Below are positions 48,548-58,453 of a stretch of DNA of 64,000 nt, in pieces. Source of the stretch: Sulfuricurvum sp. GTDB taxonomy: Bacteria > Campylobacterota > Campylobacteria > Campylobacterales > Sulfurimonadaceae. The notes under the pieces were generated by a model that saw nothing but the letters and a program-made list of their open reading frames with translations, did not search any database and was not told the origin of the DNA. The stretch lies in contig JAUYRN010000015.1 of assembly GCA_030696775.1 (NCBI GenBank), positions 25,780 to 89,779 of the forward strand, read 5' to 3'. Each line of letters starts with the position of its first letter. Positions within the stretch are counted from its first letter, which is position 1. A program made the translations under genes and the position numbers.

Positions 48548-50148
48548 CAAAATAACCTTTCTACCATGAGTTGCATCGAAATTCTACCATTAAACTCATT
48601 TTTGTTGACCGTATAGCTGCAACTCATTTTTCGGTTATCAGGCGCTTCCAGCACTCGTCTGAAAGCGATGAATTCTAATGTTTTTCCTCTCAAGAGGGAA
48701 GGCTGAAGCTCAAGACGGCTGTGGGATTTATCGCTTCCGAAAAGTTTAATCCCTACCACGTGAGCATCCCGAAGTAAAAATCGTGGACGGGGGTTTCCCT
48801 CTCCATAAGGTTCAAATCGCTCTAAGAGACTCAACAGTTCGGGGGTAATCGCATCGTGTTCAAGCTCACCGATGACATCGTTTTGCGGTATAAAATCATC
48901 CGGGTGTATCGTGGTGCTTGCATGATTAATCGCGATACGAAACTCCTCTACGTTGAGCATATCCATCGATAGTCCTGCTGCCATTTTATGCCCCCCGAAT
49001 TTGGCGAGCAGATGTTCTTGGGTTTTGATAAGAGTATAAAGATCAACCGCCCCGATACTGCGACCGCTTCCTTTAGCAATGCCGTTATGGATACTCAAAA
49101 CAATGGCAGGTTTTTGGAAATGGTTAACAAGACGAGATGCAACGATCCCTACAACCCCTTCATTCCACCCCTCACCGGCAACGACAATGATGGGATCATT
49201 AGGATTGACTTCTATCATGGCCTGCGCTGTGGTGTGGGCTTCGATCTCTTTACGCAGTCCATTAAGAGAGGTAAGGAGTTCAAACTGATGATAGGCTTTT
49301 TCAACCGTATCCGCACTTAAAAAGTCCAAAGCAATAGAGGCATCTTCTAGTCGTCCTGCAGAGTTGAGTCGTGGGGCGATTTGAAAGCCGATGTCTTCGG
49401 AGGAAATTTTTATTTTATTGAGGATGTCTCGGATGATGACAAATGCAGGGATGCTCGACGTGCTCATCATCTCTAATCCAGCTTTGACGATGGCGCGGTT
49501 GATTCCGACTAACGGCATCACGTCTGCAACAATAGCCAGAGCTAAAAACGGGAAAAATTGACGCATATCGATGGCCAGTTCCAGTTCACTTTTGATGAGA
49601 CCCATTAGTAGCCATGCTACTTGCGCACCACAAATATCTTTAAATGTATAAGGACAATCGTGCTGTTTTGGATTGACAATGGCGAACACATCGGGAAGAA
49701 CATCGCCAGGAGTATGATGATCAGTGATGATGAGATCGATACCACGCTCTTTGCATACCTGTGCCGCTTCGATGGCATTGATGCCGTTATCCACCGTAAA
49801 CACGACATCGGCATCTATACGTTCCAGCACCCCTTTGGAAACACCATATCCATCGGTAAAACGGTTTGGGATAGTGGCGGTTAGAGGGTAGTTGATAAGG
49901 TGAAAGAAGCGTTTTACAATCGCGGTAGAAGTGACGCCATCGACATCATAATCTCCGACAAGTGCTATCTTTTCGTTGTTGCGAATAGCATTAGCGATAC
50001 GAATAGCTGCTTTGGAGGCATCTTTAAGCAGACTTGGATGAGGAATGTCTGCGAGCTTTTCACTTTTGAGGTGAAAGCGCTCGCTTAAAAATGCTTCTAA
50101 ACTTCTCTGACCAAGAAGCGGAGCATTAGGCAGGGTTTGTGTGCTCAC
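48547..50148 (-). CDS. recJ: Single-stranded-DNA-specific exonuclease RecJ
   Basis: 5'-3' exonuclease in recombination and repair. It has the DHH-family motifs [13 protein letters not shown] near 65 and [11 protein letters not shown] near 145, and the DHHA1 region [11 protein letters not shown] near 395. At 533 residues it is shorter than E. coli RecJ (577) but typical for the group. The start is uncertain: GTG at 50148 has a weak CGAG site, and TTG at 50163 has none; either overlaps the 3' end of pyrG (23 or 38 bases). It is co-transcribed with pyrG and the LapB-like gene. Confidence 0.93.
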   Translation of the reverse strand: MSTQTLPNAPLLGQRSLEAFLSERFHLKSEKLADIPHPSLLKDASKAAIRIANAIRNNEKIALVGDYDVDGVTSTAIVKRFFHLINYPLTATIPNRFTDGYGVSKGVLERIDADVVFTVDNGINAIEAAQVCKERGIDLIITDHHTPGDVLPDVFAIVNPKQHDCPYTFKDICGAQVAWLLMGLIKSELELAIDMRQFFPFLALAIVADVMPLVGINRAIVKAGLEMMSTSSIPAFVIIRDILNKIKISSEDIGFQIAPRLNSAGRLEDASIALDFLSADTVEKAYHQFELLTSLNGLRKEIEAHTTAQAMIEVNPNDPIIVVAGEGWNEGVVGIVASRLVNHFQKPAIVLSIHNGIAKGSGRSIGAVDLYTLIKTQEHLLAKFGGHKMAAGLSMDMLNVEEFRIAINHASTTIHPDDFIPQNDVIGELEHDAITPELLSLLERFEPYGEGNPRPRFLLRDAHVVGIKLFGSDKSHSRLELQPSLLRGKTLEFIAFRRVLEAPDNRKMSCSYTVNKNEFNGRISMQLMVERLF

Positions 50149-51754
50149 ACGTTGCTCGTACAAATGCGAGAATAGAAGGATTCGGGCTTTGGAGATGAGA
50201 GGTAAATTCCGGATGAAATTGTACCCCTAAAAACCATGGATGAGTAGGGATTTCAACGGCTTCTATCAGACCATTGGATTCACCTGTGATGATCATTCCT
50301 GCCTCTTCAAGTGCAGCACGGTAGGTTGGATTGGCTTCGTAACGGTGGCGATGACGTTCATGGATGAGTGCTTCGCCATTGTACGCGGCACGTAAATGAG
50401 AGCCTTCTTTTGTTTCACATGGGTATTCGCCAAGACGAAGCGTTCCACCCATAGGAGAATGATGGGTTCTGAGTTGTGCATCACCGGATTGGTCGATGAA
50501 ATTGTCGATAAGGTAAATCATTGGATGGGTAGTATGGGGATTAAACTCGATGGAATTTGCGTCCTCATATCCTAAAACATTGCGGGCATACTCAACCATG
50601 GAAAGCTGCATTCCTAAACATATCCCAAGATAAGGGAGTTTGTTTTCGCGTGCGTAACGGATCGCTTGGATTTTTCCCTCAACACCTCGGTTTCCAAATC
50701 CTCCGGCAACCAGAATAGAATCACAATCGTGCAAGAGTGCTTCCACTCCCTGTGATTCGATTTTTTCGGAGTCAATCCAGTTGATGTGAACACGTGTGTC
50801 GAGGTGAGCACCTGAATGGATAAGCGCTTCGATGAGCGATTTATAAGACTCTTTGAGTTCCAAATATTTTCCGACAAAACCAAGCGAGATACGGTGTTTT
50901 GGAGAGACGATTTTCTTTACCAAAATATCCCATTGTTCCATATCGGGTTTGAGTTCGCCTAATCCCAACTCTTTACTGATAGGAGCTAGGATGTTTTGTT
51001 GTAAAAAGCTCAAAGGGACAGCATAGATTGTCTGTTCATCCATTGCTTCGATAATGCTGTCACCGCTCACATCACATGCTAAAGCAAGTTTTTTCTTGAA
51101 CGTCTTAGGGAGTTTTTCTTCACTTCGAGCAATAATCATTTGCGGAGTGATACCGATACGACGAAGCTCTTGTACTGAGTGTTGCGTTGGTTTGCTTTTG
51201 TGCTCACCGGCTGCTTTGATAAACGGGATAAGAGTAACGTGGATGAAAAATGTCCCCTCTACTTCATCGTCATGTTTCATTGTACGGATGGCTTCCATAA
51301 ATGGCAGTCCTTCGATGTCTCCAACTGTACCGCCAAGTTCAACGACCAAAATATCATGTCCTTCGCCTGCTTTTTTGATACGATCAACGATTTCACCAAC
51401 GATGTGAGGAACGACTTGAATGGTTTGCCCCAGATATCCGCCGGCACGCTCACGTTCAATAACACTGCTGTAAACTTGACCCGTAGTGAAGTTGCTGGTA
51501 CGTAAAAAAGAGTCATTAAGAAAACGCTCGTAGTTTCCAATGTCGAGATCGGTTTCGGCTCCGTCTTTGGTAACAAATACTTCACCGTGTTCCAGCGGAC
51601 TCATAGTTCCTGGATCGACATTGATGTATGGATCGATTTTTAGCATTCCGACATTGATGCCGGAGTGTTTGAGAAGGGCGCCGACACTGGCCGCTGTGAT
51701 CCCTTTTCCAAGAGAGCTTAATACACCGCCGGTGACAAAAATATACTTGGTCAT
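50126..51754 (-). CDS. pyrG: CTP synthase
   Basis: Makes CTP from UTP with glutamine or ammonia. The 542-residue product has the synthetase domain ([32 protein letters not shown]) and a C-terminal class I glutamine amidotransferase domain (catalytic Cys in [11 protein letters not shown], His in FHPEFTS). The start is ATG 51754 or the adjacent 51757; AAGGA lies 7 and 4 bases upstream respectively. The open frame begins 13 codons earlier without a ribosome site. Confidence 0.97.
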   Translation of the reverse strand: MTKYIFVTGGVLSSLGKGITAASVGALLKHSGINVGMLKIDPYINVDPGTMSPLEHGEVFVTKDGAETDLDIGNYERFLNDSFLRTSNFTTGQVYSSVIERERAGGYLGQTIQVVPHIVGEIVDRIKKAGEGHDILVVELGGTVGDIEGLPFMEAIRTMKHDDEVEGTFFIHVTLIPFIKAAGEHKSKPTQHSVQELRRIGITPQMIIARSEEKLPKTFKKKLALACDVSGDSIIEAMDEQTIYAVPLSFLQQNILAPISKELGLGELKPDMEQWDILVKKIVSPKHRISLGFVGKYLELKESYKSLIEALIHSGAHLDTRVHINWIDSEKIESQGVEALLHDCDSILVAGGFGNRGVEGKIQAIRYARENKLPYLGICLGMQLSMVEYARNVLGYEDANSIEFNPHTTHPMIYLIDNFIDQSGDAQLRTHHSPMGGTLRLGEYPCETKEGSHLRAAYNGEALIHERHRHRYEANPTYRAALEEAGMIITGESNGLIEAVEIPTHPWFLGVQFHPEFTSHLQSPNPSILAFVRATCEHTNPA

Positions 51755-51810
51755 CATTAATTCCTTAGGATTTTTGGTTGAAAAATGAGCCATGCAGGCA
51801 CTTATATGTA

Positions 51811-51859
51811 TGGTATTTTAAGTCTGCCATTATATACTGCCAACACTTATAAAATACCA
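51811..51859. promoter_or_regulatory. Perfect 10-base inverted repeat in the divergent pyrG/antiporter gap
   Basis: TGGTATTTTA (51811-51820) is the exact reverse complement of TAAAATACCA (51850-51859), with 29 bases between. The gap drives two divergent genes. It could be a paired operator or simply part of an RNA structure. Confidence 0.35.
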
Positions 51860-51896
51860 AAAATAGCACGCGTTTAGGTGGCGTTAAAGGAAATTA

Positions 51897-53522
51897 ATGG
51901 AATCGGCTCTTTATTATCTTACGATTGCACTTGGAATTTCGATTGTCGTTAATCTGATTTTAAAACGGTTGGGAGTCTCCCCGATTATCGGCTATATTAT
52001 GACGGGGACGGTGGTTGCGTATGCGTTTGATCTGCGTCATATGGCGGATTCGCATACTCTCGAAGCGATTGCTGAATTTGGGGTAGTATTCTTGATGTTT
52101 ACCATCGGACTGGAGGTCTCTCTTCGTCGTCTTGCCACCATGAAAATCGAGGTATTCTTTAACGGTTTTTTGCAAACTACCCTCACCGCGATACTCTTTT
52201 TTGGTGCGTGTTATGGAATCTTTCATCTTGATTTTGCCACCTCACTTATCGTATCGATGTCATTGGCCCTCTCTTCTACCGCAGTGGTTTTGAGTCATTT
52301 AAAAGCAACAAAAGAGATCACCCGTCCTTATGGTCAACGCTCTATGGGCATTTTGATTTACCAAGATTTAGCGGTTATCCCTATTTTGATTTTGATTGGA
52401 TTTTTGAGTACGGGGACAGCAAATATTGGTGCTGTATTGCTGCAAACAACGCTGAGTGCGGTTGTTATTGTCGGTTTGCTGTTTGTTGTCGGGAAGAGGG
52501 TGATGACGTGGCTGTTGCATTTTTCCTCCAGCAGTAATGTTGAAGAACTTTTTATGGGTTCGGTACTTCTCATCGTTGTCGGGGCATCGCTTTTGGTCCA
52601 CGCTTTTGGATTTACTTATTCACTGGGAGCCTTTATCGCCGGGATGATTATTGCGGAGACGAATTACCATCATAAAGTCGAATCGGATATTGCTCCGTTT
52701 AAAGATTTGTTATTAGGAACCTTCTTTGTCACGGTGGGGATGAAGATTGACGTTGCTTTCTTTGGGTCTCATATCGGCGAAATCTTGGGGCTTTTGATCG
52801 CTATTTTAGTGATTAAAGCCGTGATACTTTTTGGAATCGTCCGTATCTATTCCAAGACAAAAGTAGCCTTTAAAACGGCGGTTGCTCTTTCGCAAGTGGG
52901 AGAGTTTTCGTTTGCTATTTTCGCGTTGGCGGGGAATAAAAATATTCTCGATCCTCAGCTGGTGCAGATGCTTGTTTTGACTGTTGTCCTCTCCATCGTC
53001 GTCACACCGTTTATCCTTTCGAAGATCAATGCGATTTCAGGGTTGTTTTTCAAAGAGGCAAGTATGACGGAAGATTTTGGCTCACTCTCGGTATATAGTA
53101 ATCATGTTATCGTGTGCGGATATGGTATCGTCGGAAAATTTGTGGTCAAGGCACTTCGTGAGGAAGAGGTCAAATACATTATCGTCGATAACAGCTATAA
53201 GCACGTTCAAGAAGCCTTGGCAGATGGAGAAAAAGCGTATTACGGCGATATGTCAAAAACACAGATTTTAGAAAAGCTGCACACCAAAGAGGCGATCAGT
53301 GTCATAGTCACTCTTGACAACAGCTCTAAAAAACGATTGATTTGCGAATCGATTTTGAGTTATGCCCCTAATGTTAAGGTCGTGGTAAAAGTGATAAGTT
53401 TGGAGGAAAAGCGCGAACTTCGCGGACTTCCTATCAGCGTTACTGTTGATGGAAAACGTGAAGTAGCGGCAAAATTGGTATGTGAGGCACTGTATTGTGA
53501 TTTGGAAAGCACTAAACAATAG
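51897..53522 (+). CDS. KefB-type monovalent cation:proton antiporter (CPA2) with RCK domain
   Basis: A 541-residue protein. About twelve membrane segments (1-385) carry CPA2 motifs (GYIMTGTVVAY, FMFTIGLEVSLRRL-like stretch, SSTAVVLSHLK, QDLAVIPILI). A cytoplasmic RCK/TrkA-N domain follows (HVIVCGYGIVGKFVVKAL near 402) that may bind nucleotide. Likely exports K+ or Na+ in exchange for protons; ion choice cannot be told. AAAGGAAATTA precedes the ATG. Monocistronic and divergent from pyrG. Confidence 0.9.
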   Translation: MESALYYLTIALGISIVVNLILKRLGVSPIIGYIMTGTVVAYAFDLRHMADSHTLEAIAEFGVVFLMFTIGLEVSLRRLATMKIEVFFNGFLQTTLTAILFFGACYGIFHLDFATSLIVSMSLALSSTAVVLSHLKATKEITRPYGQRSMGILIYQDLAVIPILILIGFLSTGTANIGAVLLQTTLSAVVIVGLLFVVGKRVMTWLLHFSSSSNVEELFMGSVLLIVVGASLLVHAFGFTYSLGAFIAGMIIAETNYHHKVESDIAPFKDLLLGTFFVTVGMKIDVAFFGSHIGEILGLLIAILVIKAVILFGIVRIYSKTKVAFKTAVALSQVGEFSFAIFALAGNKNILDPQLVQMLVLTVVLSIVVTPFILSKINAISGLFFKEASMTEDFGSLSVYSNHVIVCGYGIVGKFVVKALREEEVKYIIVDNSYKHVQEALADGEKAYYGDMSKTQILEKLHTKEAISVIVTLDNSSKKRLICESILSYAPNVKVVVKVISLEEKRELRGLPISVTVDGKREVAAKLVCEALYCDLESTKQ

Positions 53523-53605
53523 GATACTTTTTTACATTTACACTCTAAGAAGTAGAAATATGTGTGAAATGATTTATCTTCGCACCAATTATGTCGAAGG
53601 AGGGA

Positions 53606-53923
53606 TCAATCCTTCTTCGGTTGCTCTTTAACCAGCCATTGGAGATAATGTATCGACCAATCCAAATCCAAATAAGCCTCTTCAATATCTTTATGAGGTG
53701 CATCCATATGGCCGCGCAATTCTTTAATACGCTGTTTTAAATACTGTGCCATAGAATAATAGGTGTTGAGTGCCGTATCGTCTTGCGCTTTGATGATGAG
53801 ATCTTCGAGGGTATCGATAAGAGGCTTCTCGTTCGGAAAAATATTTCCTGATTTACGAAGCGTACGTTGCACTTTTTGCAGATGTGCCATATCAAGTTTA
53901 AATTTAGGGGTAGATGTTTCCAT
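53606..53923 (-). CDS. Small helical protein, unknown function
   Basis: A 105-residue soluble protein that I do not recognise. It is charged and almost wholly helical by eye (HLQKVQRTLRKSG, LEDLIIKAQDD, MAQYLKQRIKEL, DLDWSIHYLQWLV), with several aromatic residues near the end and no cysteine or membrane segment. It starts with METSTPKF and is flanked by the convergent antiporter gene and a structured repeat. Composition resembles that of its neighbours, so it is likely a genuine gene. Confidence 0.6.
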   Translation of the reverse strand: METSTPKFKLDMAHLQKVQRTLRKSGNIFPNEKPLIDTLEDLIIKAQDDTALNTYYSMAQYLKQRIKELRGHMDAPHKDIEEAYLDLDWSIHYLQWLVKEQPKKD

Positions 53924-53971
53924 GATGAGTTACTTTTTTTTGATTTCTTAAATAGTAATACCTCTGCAAGA

Positions 53972-54075
53972 CACAAAAAACTCGATTGCCCGCAGAAGTG
54001 CGAAGGCGTATCGGAAGCGTTTTGTTGCGGAGGTGATTTTCTTTTGGTTCTTTTTTTTATTAAAAAGAAAAGAGC
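53972..54075 (+). repeat. GCCCTC-type structured repeat, copy K, with pyrE terminator
   Basis: Aligns with the reverse complement of 18628-18730: CTCGATTGCC, GGCGTATCGGAAGCG, TTTGTTGCGGAGG, then TTTTCTTTTGGTTCTTTT and a hairpin whose arms are TTCTTTTT and AAAAAGAA (about 54048-54070). On the minus strand that hairpin is well placed to terminate pyrE, whose stop lies at 54085. Confidence 0.65.
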
Positions 54076-54084
54076 GAAGAATAA

Positions 54085-54693
54085 TTAATTACCGCGTGAT
54101 CCGGGCTTAATTGCTTCACTGCCGTTTACACATAATGGACAATTATCCGGTGCATACATCTCGAAATTAAAATCTGCGAGTGCAAAAAGAGGTTTGTTGC
54201 TAGGAAGAGCACAGTTTACTTTTCGCTCCAGTGCACTCCCCTCACGTTTGCAAAACCCACGGTTTGCCAATGCTGCAAATCCAACAACGATTCCGCCAAG
54301 CGCTTCAATAGCTTTAGCCGCTTCCATTGCTGAACCGCCAGTAGTGATGATGTCTTCACAAATGAGAACTTTTTCACCTGCTTTGATTTCAAATCCGCGA
54401 CGAATTTGCATTTCGCCATTGACACGTTCGGCGAAAATAGAGCGTTTATCCAAGGCCGTTGCCAGTGCAAATCCAGCGATAAGACCGCCCAGAGCAGGAG
54501 CACATACGGTATCGATTTCTAAATCGCTTTCTTGGATAGTGAGAGCAAGTGCATCTGCCAAAAGTTTCGCTGTTTTAGGATCTTCGAGTACTTTTGCCGA
54601 TTGGAGATAGTATTGTGAATGATTACCAGAACTAAGCTTGAAATGACCCTCAAGCATCGCACTTGCATCCATATAAATTTGTTGTACGTCCAT
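54085..54693 (-). CDS. pyrE: Orotate phosphoribosyltransferase
   Basis: Joins orotate to PRPP to give OMP in pyrimidine synthesis. The 202-residue product has the PRPP-binding motif [17 protein letters not shown] near 108-124 and the start [14 protein letters not shown]. Near its C-terminus CPLCVNG forms a CxxC pair, a feature of the longer pyrE type. Two bases separate it from frr. Confidence 0.95.
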   Translation of the reverse strand: MDVQQIYMDASAMLEGHFKLSSGNHSQYYLQSAKVLEDPKTAKLLADALALTIQESDLEIDTVCAPALGGLIAGFALATALDKRSIFAERVNGEMQIRRGFEIKAGEKVLICEDIITTGGSAMEAAKAIEALGGIVVGFAALANRGFCKREGSALERKVNCALPSNKPLFALADFNFEMYAPDNCPLCVNGSEAIKPGSRGN

Positions 54694-54695
54694 GA

Positions 54696-55253
54696 TTAGA
54701 CCGTCAAAATATCTTGCTCTTTACTTTTGAGCAGATCGTCAATTTTCGCGATAAATTTATCGGTAATTTTTTGTACTTTGTCTTGCGCTGCTTTGGATTC
54801 ATCGGCAGTACAGAGCTTGTCTTTTTCGATTACTTTGATTTTGTCGTTTGCTTTTTTACGGTCATTACGAACCGCTACTTTTGCATCATCTGCCATACCT
54901 TTGGCTTTTTTCGCCGTATCATGACGTTGATCGACTGTCATTGGAGGGAAGAACAGTTTAATCTCTACGCCGTTGTTGTTTGGGTTAACGCCGATGTCCG
55001 CTTTCATGATTGCTTTTTCGATGACGTTCAACATCGTTTTATCCCATGGAGAGATTGTGATCGTGGTAGCATCAGTAGCGAGTACGCTTGCAGCTTGATC
55101 GATCGGAGTCATTGAACCATAGTTATCGACGCGAACGTTATCCAGGATTTTAGTCGTTACACGACCGGTTCGAAGAGTGCGAAAATTACTAAGCAAATGA
55201 TCGCAACTTCCTTGCATCTTCTCTTCACAAAATGAATAGATTTCTTCTAGCAT
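54696..55253 (-). CDS. frr: Ribosome recycling factor
   Basis: Splits post-termination ribosomes together with EF-G. The 185-residue length and three-helix-bundle sequence are typical: [20 protein letters not shown] near 20, [13 protein letters not shown] near 46 and [10 protein letters not shown] near 136. It lies between secG and pyrE, an order shared with Campylobacter jejuni. Confidence 0.97.
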   Translation of the reverse strand: MLEEIYSFCEEKMQGSCDHLLSNFRTLRTGRVTTKILDNVRVDNYGSMTPIDQAASVLATDATTITISPWDKTMLNVIEKAIMKADIGVNPNNNGVEIKLFFPPMTVDQRHDTAKKAKGMADDAKVAVRNDRKKANDKIKVIEKDKLCTADESKAAQDKVQKITDKFIAKIDDLLKSKEQDILTV

Positions 55254-55262
55254 AAGCTTTCC

Positions 55263-55580
55263 TTATTTAGTTGTGTTAGTGTCGCTAACAACATTGATCG
55301 TTGGTGCGGCAATATTATTTTTATCGACGATTTCATCAACAACTGAACTATTTTTTTGTTGAGCGTAAAAATAGCCTAATGCGACTGTGTTAACAACGAA
55401 TAAAAAACCGAGTAAAAAAGTGGCTTTAGCCAAAAAAGTTCCCGGACCTTTAGCGCCAAAAACGGATTCATTTGAACCGCTGTATGCTCCTAGACCAATG
55501 CTAGAGCTTTTTTGTAAAAGTACGGCGATGACGATCATCACCACGAGTACGATTTGTACGATGAGCAAAATGCCTGTCAT
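55263..55580 (-). CDS. secG: Protein translocase subunit SecG
   Basis: Small inner-membrane subunit of the SecYEG channel. The 105-residue product has two membrane helices (about 3-22 and 50-70) separated by the cytoplasmic loop LLQKSSSIGLGAYSGSNESV, which matches the family. The C-terminal tail after residue 73 is hydrophilic and variable. First gene of the secG-frr-pyrE operon. Confidence 0.93.
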   Translation of the reverse strand: MTGILLIVQIVLVVMIVIAVLLQKSSSIGLGAYSGSNESVFGAKGPGTFLAKATFLLGFLFVVNTVALGYFYAQQKNSSVVDEIVDKNNIAAPTINVVSDTNTTK

Positions 55581-55689
55581 AATTATCCCTTTGGGTGTTA
55601 AAAAAGTTCGCGATTATAGCATAGAGTTGATAAGAGTCTTATGAAGTGCTTTTATGCTAAAATGATCTTTTTAAGCAGGAGGTATTAGC

Positions 55690-55782
55690 ATGTGTAAGAA
55701 ATGTTCCCAAAAGAAAGCAATAGCGTATTTTTTTGCGATTACGGTCTCGACTACGGCTTATTATTTTATCTATTTTTATTGA
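55690..55782 (+). CDS. 30-residue CxxC membrane micropeptide upstream of znuA
   Basis: A small frame, MCKKCSQKKAIAYFFAITVS and then TTAYYFIYFY, with a near-perfect ribosome-binding site AGGAGG 7 bases before the ATG. It begins with Cys-Lys-Lys-Cys and then one hydrophobic segment. The downstream ZnuA-like protein begins the same way (MCEKCQK and a membrane helix), so the peptide may come from a duplication of that N-terminus. A short AT-rich motif TATGCTAAAAT about 25 bases upstream of the ribosome site could be a -10 region. Function unknown; metal sensing or a leader role is inference. Confidence 0.6.
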   Translation: MCKKCSQKKAIAYFFAITVSTTAYYFIYFY

Positions 55783-55844
55783 AAGATTAATTGCAATTTA
55801 ATTGCATTAAAAAACTGTTTCAAACAAGATCCAAAGGAAACCTT

Positions 55845-56804
55845 ATGTGTGAAAAGTGCCAAAAAATCGTCCTCTTTTTTGTCAGTATAATAGCAATTAT
55901 TGCAGTGCTTACATGGCTAACTGCTGAAAAAGAACCTGCTGCTTCAAGTGCTAAACTAACTGTCGTTGTGAGTACTTTTTCTCAGTATGAAGCTGCTTGT
56001 GCCGTTGCGGGAGATACGCTTCACATTCGCTCTATTATCCCACTAGGAAGCGATGCCCACATGTTTTCACCTAACCCGACTCAAGTCGCGGATATTTCAA
56101 AAGCAGCGTTATTCGTCTATAATGGTGCTGGATTTGAAACATGGGCTGATGATCTAAAGAATACCCTCCCCAAGACGGTTCAGGTTCTTGACATGAGTCA
56201 GTACGTCACTTTGATAAAAAGTGAAGAAAATCATTCCGATGAACATGAGAAAAATCATGATGTTTATGAGCATGGCGCATTTGACCCTCATTATTGGCTG
56301 GATATTGACAATATGATTAAAATGACCGAAACGTTAGATGCTCAATTTTCTAAAATTTTACCTGTAAACGCAAAGAAATTTCATGAAAATGCCACTGCGT
56401 ATATTGATAAGCTGAAAATACTGAAATCACATTATGTAAAAGGATTAGCGGAGTGTAAAAATCGTACGCTTATCACCAATCATGATGCCTTTGGATATTT
56501 GGCTCACGCAAACAAGCTTGAGGATATCTCCGTTATTGGATTATCAAGTGATGAGCAGCCTAGTGCGAAGACGATTGCTAACATTATTGAGATTGTCAAA
56601 GAACACAAAATTAAAACCATCTTTTTTGAAGAATTAATCAGCGATAACGTCGCTCAGACGATAGCTCGCGAGGCAGGAGTAAAGGCTCAACCTCTTCAGC
56701 CTCTGGAAAATATTAGTGAAGATGAGTTAAAATTGCATCAAACCTATCTTACTATTATGGAAGATAACTTGAAAAAAATGAGAGAATCTATGGAGTGTCG
56801 TTGA
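55845..56804 (+). CDS. znuA: Zinc ABC transporter substrate-binding protein
   Basis: Periplasmic metal-binding protein (319 aa) of a ZnuABC-type importer, held by an N-terminal membrane helix (IVLFFVSIIAIIAVLTWLTA). Metal ligands are recognisable as His in GSDAHMFSPNP, His in DPHYWLD, His in TNHDAFGY and an acidic residue in FFEELIS. A His/Asp/Glu-rich loop (HSDEHEKNHDVYEHG) precedes the second ligand, which favours zinc over manganese. The N-terminus MCEKCQK is unusual for a signal sequence. The ATG at 55845 follows AAAGGAAACCTT; the TTG-started longer frame is rejected. Confidence 0.9.
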   Translation: MCEKCQKIVLFFVSIIAIIAVLTWLTAEKEPAASSAKLTVVVSTFSQYEAACAVAGDTLHIRSIIPLGSDAHMFSPNPTQVADISKAALFVYNGAGFETWADDLKNTLPKTVQVLDMSQYVTLIKSEENHSDEHEKNHDVYEHGAFDPHYWLDIDNMIKMTETLDAQFSKILPVNAKKFHENATAYIDKLKILKSHYVKGLAECKNRTLITNHDAFGYLAHANKLEDISVIGLSSDEQPSAKTIANIIEIVKEHKIKTIFFEELISDNVAQTIAREAGVKAQPLQPLENISEDELKLHQTYLTIMEDNLKKMRESMECR

Positions 56805-57556
56805 AATTTTCCCCGAGTCTTTTTGAAGTCCGTGATCTGAGTTTTACCCGTGGGGACAATGAAATTCTAAAATCGGTCAACCTCACTATTTTAAAGGGTG
56901 AGTATTGCGCCATTATCGGACCTAATGGCGGAGGGAAAACAACCCTTATTCGTCTTCTAATGGGACTTGAAAAACCAACGTCTGGAACCATCAAACTCTT
57001 TGGAACAGATCAATCGAAATTTCGTGAATGGCACCGTATCGGATATGTCCCTCAACGTTCCGCTTTGGTTGATGCTACATTTCCAGCCACCGTACGTGAA
57101 GTAGTAGCGATGGGAAGATACGCACGCAGAGGGATCTTTGGATTTGAATCTGCTGAAGATGTGGCCGCAATAGAAGAATCGATGGAGCAAATGGGAGTAT
57201 CCGATCTACGTGATCGTCTCATTGGTCATCTCTCAGGCGGACAGCGTCAGCGGGTAATGATCGCTCGCGCCTTGGCGTCGCATCCGCAGGTGCTTATCGT
57301 CGATGAACCCAATACGGGGGTCGATGTCGAATCTCAGCACCGTTTTTATGATTTATTACGTGTTTTAAACAAGACAAAAGGGATCGCTATTTTATTTATT
57401 ACTCATGATGTTGGGGTCATTGCCGAAGATATTTCCAAACTCTTCTTTGTCAATCAAACTCTTCTCCTTTCACAAACACCTCAAGAGATGCTGAGATGTG
57501 ATTCTATGAGCCGCCTTTATGGCACGCCTGCCCATGTTGTTTGTCATAATCACTAA
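56801..57556 (+). CDS. znuC: Zinc ABC transporter ATP-binding protein
   Basis: ATPase of the zinc importer (about 251 aa). Walker A is GPNGGGKTT, the signature LSGGQRQR, Walker B VLIVDEPNTGVD, and the switch His is in FITHDVG. The start is probably TTG at 56801, 5 bases after GGAG and overlapping the znuA stop; GTG at 56795 overlaps the ribosome site itself. The ATPase is close in size to ZnuC/MntB proteins. Confidence 0.92.
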   Translation: MKFSPSLFEVRDLSFTRGDNEILKSVNLTILKGEYCAIIGPNGGGKTTLIRLLMGLEKPTSGTIKLFGTDQSKFREWHRIGYVPQRSALVDATFPATVREVVAMGRYARRGIFGFESAEDVAAIEESMEQMGVSDLRDRLIGHLSGGQRQRVMIARALASHPQVLIVDEPNTGVDVESQHRFYDLLRVLNKTKGIAILFITHDVGVIAEDISKLFFVNQTLLLSQTPQEMLRCDSMSRLYGTPAHVVCHNH

Positions 57557-57635
57557 TAAATCTGCCTCGAATGAGGCAAGCTTTAGTACCACAGCGGTTA
57601 GCGTAGGCAAAGGGATTGTATTCCTTGGCCGTTCG
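57557..57635 (-). repeat. Modular hairpin repeat, type 2, copy G
   Basis: AAATCT, hairpin GCCTC/GAGGC (57563-57577), AAGCTTTAGTACCACAGCGG-TAGCGTAG, then a stem GGCAAAGG/CCTTGGCC (57606-57630) and GTTCG. It is the reverse complement counterpart of the copy at 35176. It lies inside the znuC-znuB gap of an operon and ends about 18 bases before znuB. Confidence 0.75.
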
Positions 57636-57652
57636 CAATACGAAGGATTGCA

Positions 57653-58453
57653 ATGATGGTAGAAATGCTTAGTTATCCTTTTATGCAGCGCGCTTTTATC
57701 GCTGGATTGATGATTGCCCTTTTGGCAGCAATGAGCGGGTCTTTCATTGTATTGCGCCGTTATTCACTGTTGAGCGAAACGCTTGCTCATGTCTCGCTTG
57801 TCGGGGTATCTGTAGGTATTTTATTTGGATTAAGCCCTTTATGGATGGCGGTTGTTGCGTCGCTTATAGCCTCATGGTTGATCGAGTATTTACGAAGTGT
57901 ACATGGAATGTATTCAGACTCTGTTCTTGCGATTTTTCTTTCCGGTTCGTTGGCATTGGCAATCGTTATCGTCTCACTTTCCGGTTCCTTTAATGCGTCA
58001 CTTTTTAGCTATTTATTTGGCTCGATTCTTTCGGTGAGCAATGACGACTTGATGATAATGGGCTTTTTTGGCTCAATTTCCATGGCACTTCTCATTTTGT
58101 TTTTCAAAGAACTTTATTTTATTGCTTTTGATGAAGAGGTGGCGCATACCAGTGGTATACGTGTCTCTTTACTTAATTTCATGCTGGTAAGTATTATCGC
58201 TGTGATTATTGCCCTCTCGATCCGTGTGGTCGGAACATTGCTCATTGGAGCGCTGATGGTCATTCCTCCTGTTGCAGCGATTCGTTTTGGGATGGGTTTT
58301 TTCAGCACAACACTCCTCTCTATTGCCATTGCATTGGTGTGTGTGGTCGCAGGGCTTAGTCTATCCTTTTTCTTTTCTCTTCCTAGTGGTGCAGCGATTG
58401 TATTATGTCTTCTTGTCGCCTTTATCTTTGCGCTGGTGGTGAATCGGCGATGA
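57653..58453 (+). CDS. znuB: Zinc ABC transporter permease
   Basis: Inner-membrane permease (266 aa) with about eight hydrophobic segments, of the ABC-3 family. The loops RRYSLLSETLAHVSLVGV near 35 and IRVVGTLLIGALMVIPPV near 187 are characteristic. AAGGATTGC precedes the ATG directly after a repeat that splits it from znuC. The stop overlaps bioC (ATGA). Confidence 0.92.
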   Translation: MMVEMLSYPFMQRAFIAGLMIALLAAMSGSFIVLRRYSLLSETLAHVSLVGVSVGILFGLSPLWMAVVASLIASWLIEYLRSVHGMYSDSVLAIFLSGSLALAIVIVSLSGSFNASLFSYLFGSILSVSNDDLMIMGFFGSISMALLILFFKELYFIAFDEEVAHTSGIRVSLLNFMLVSIIAVIIALSIRVVGTLLIGALMVIPPVAAIRFGMGFFSTTLLSIAIALVCVVAGLSLSFFFSLPSGAAIVLCLLVAFIFALVVNRR

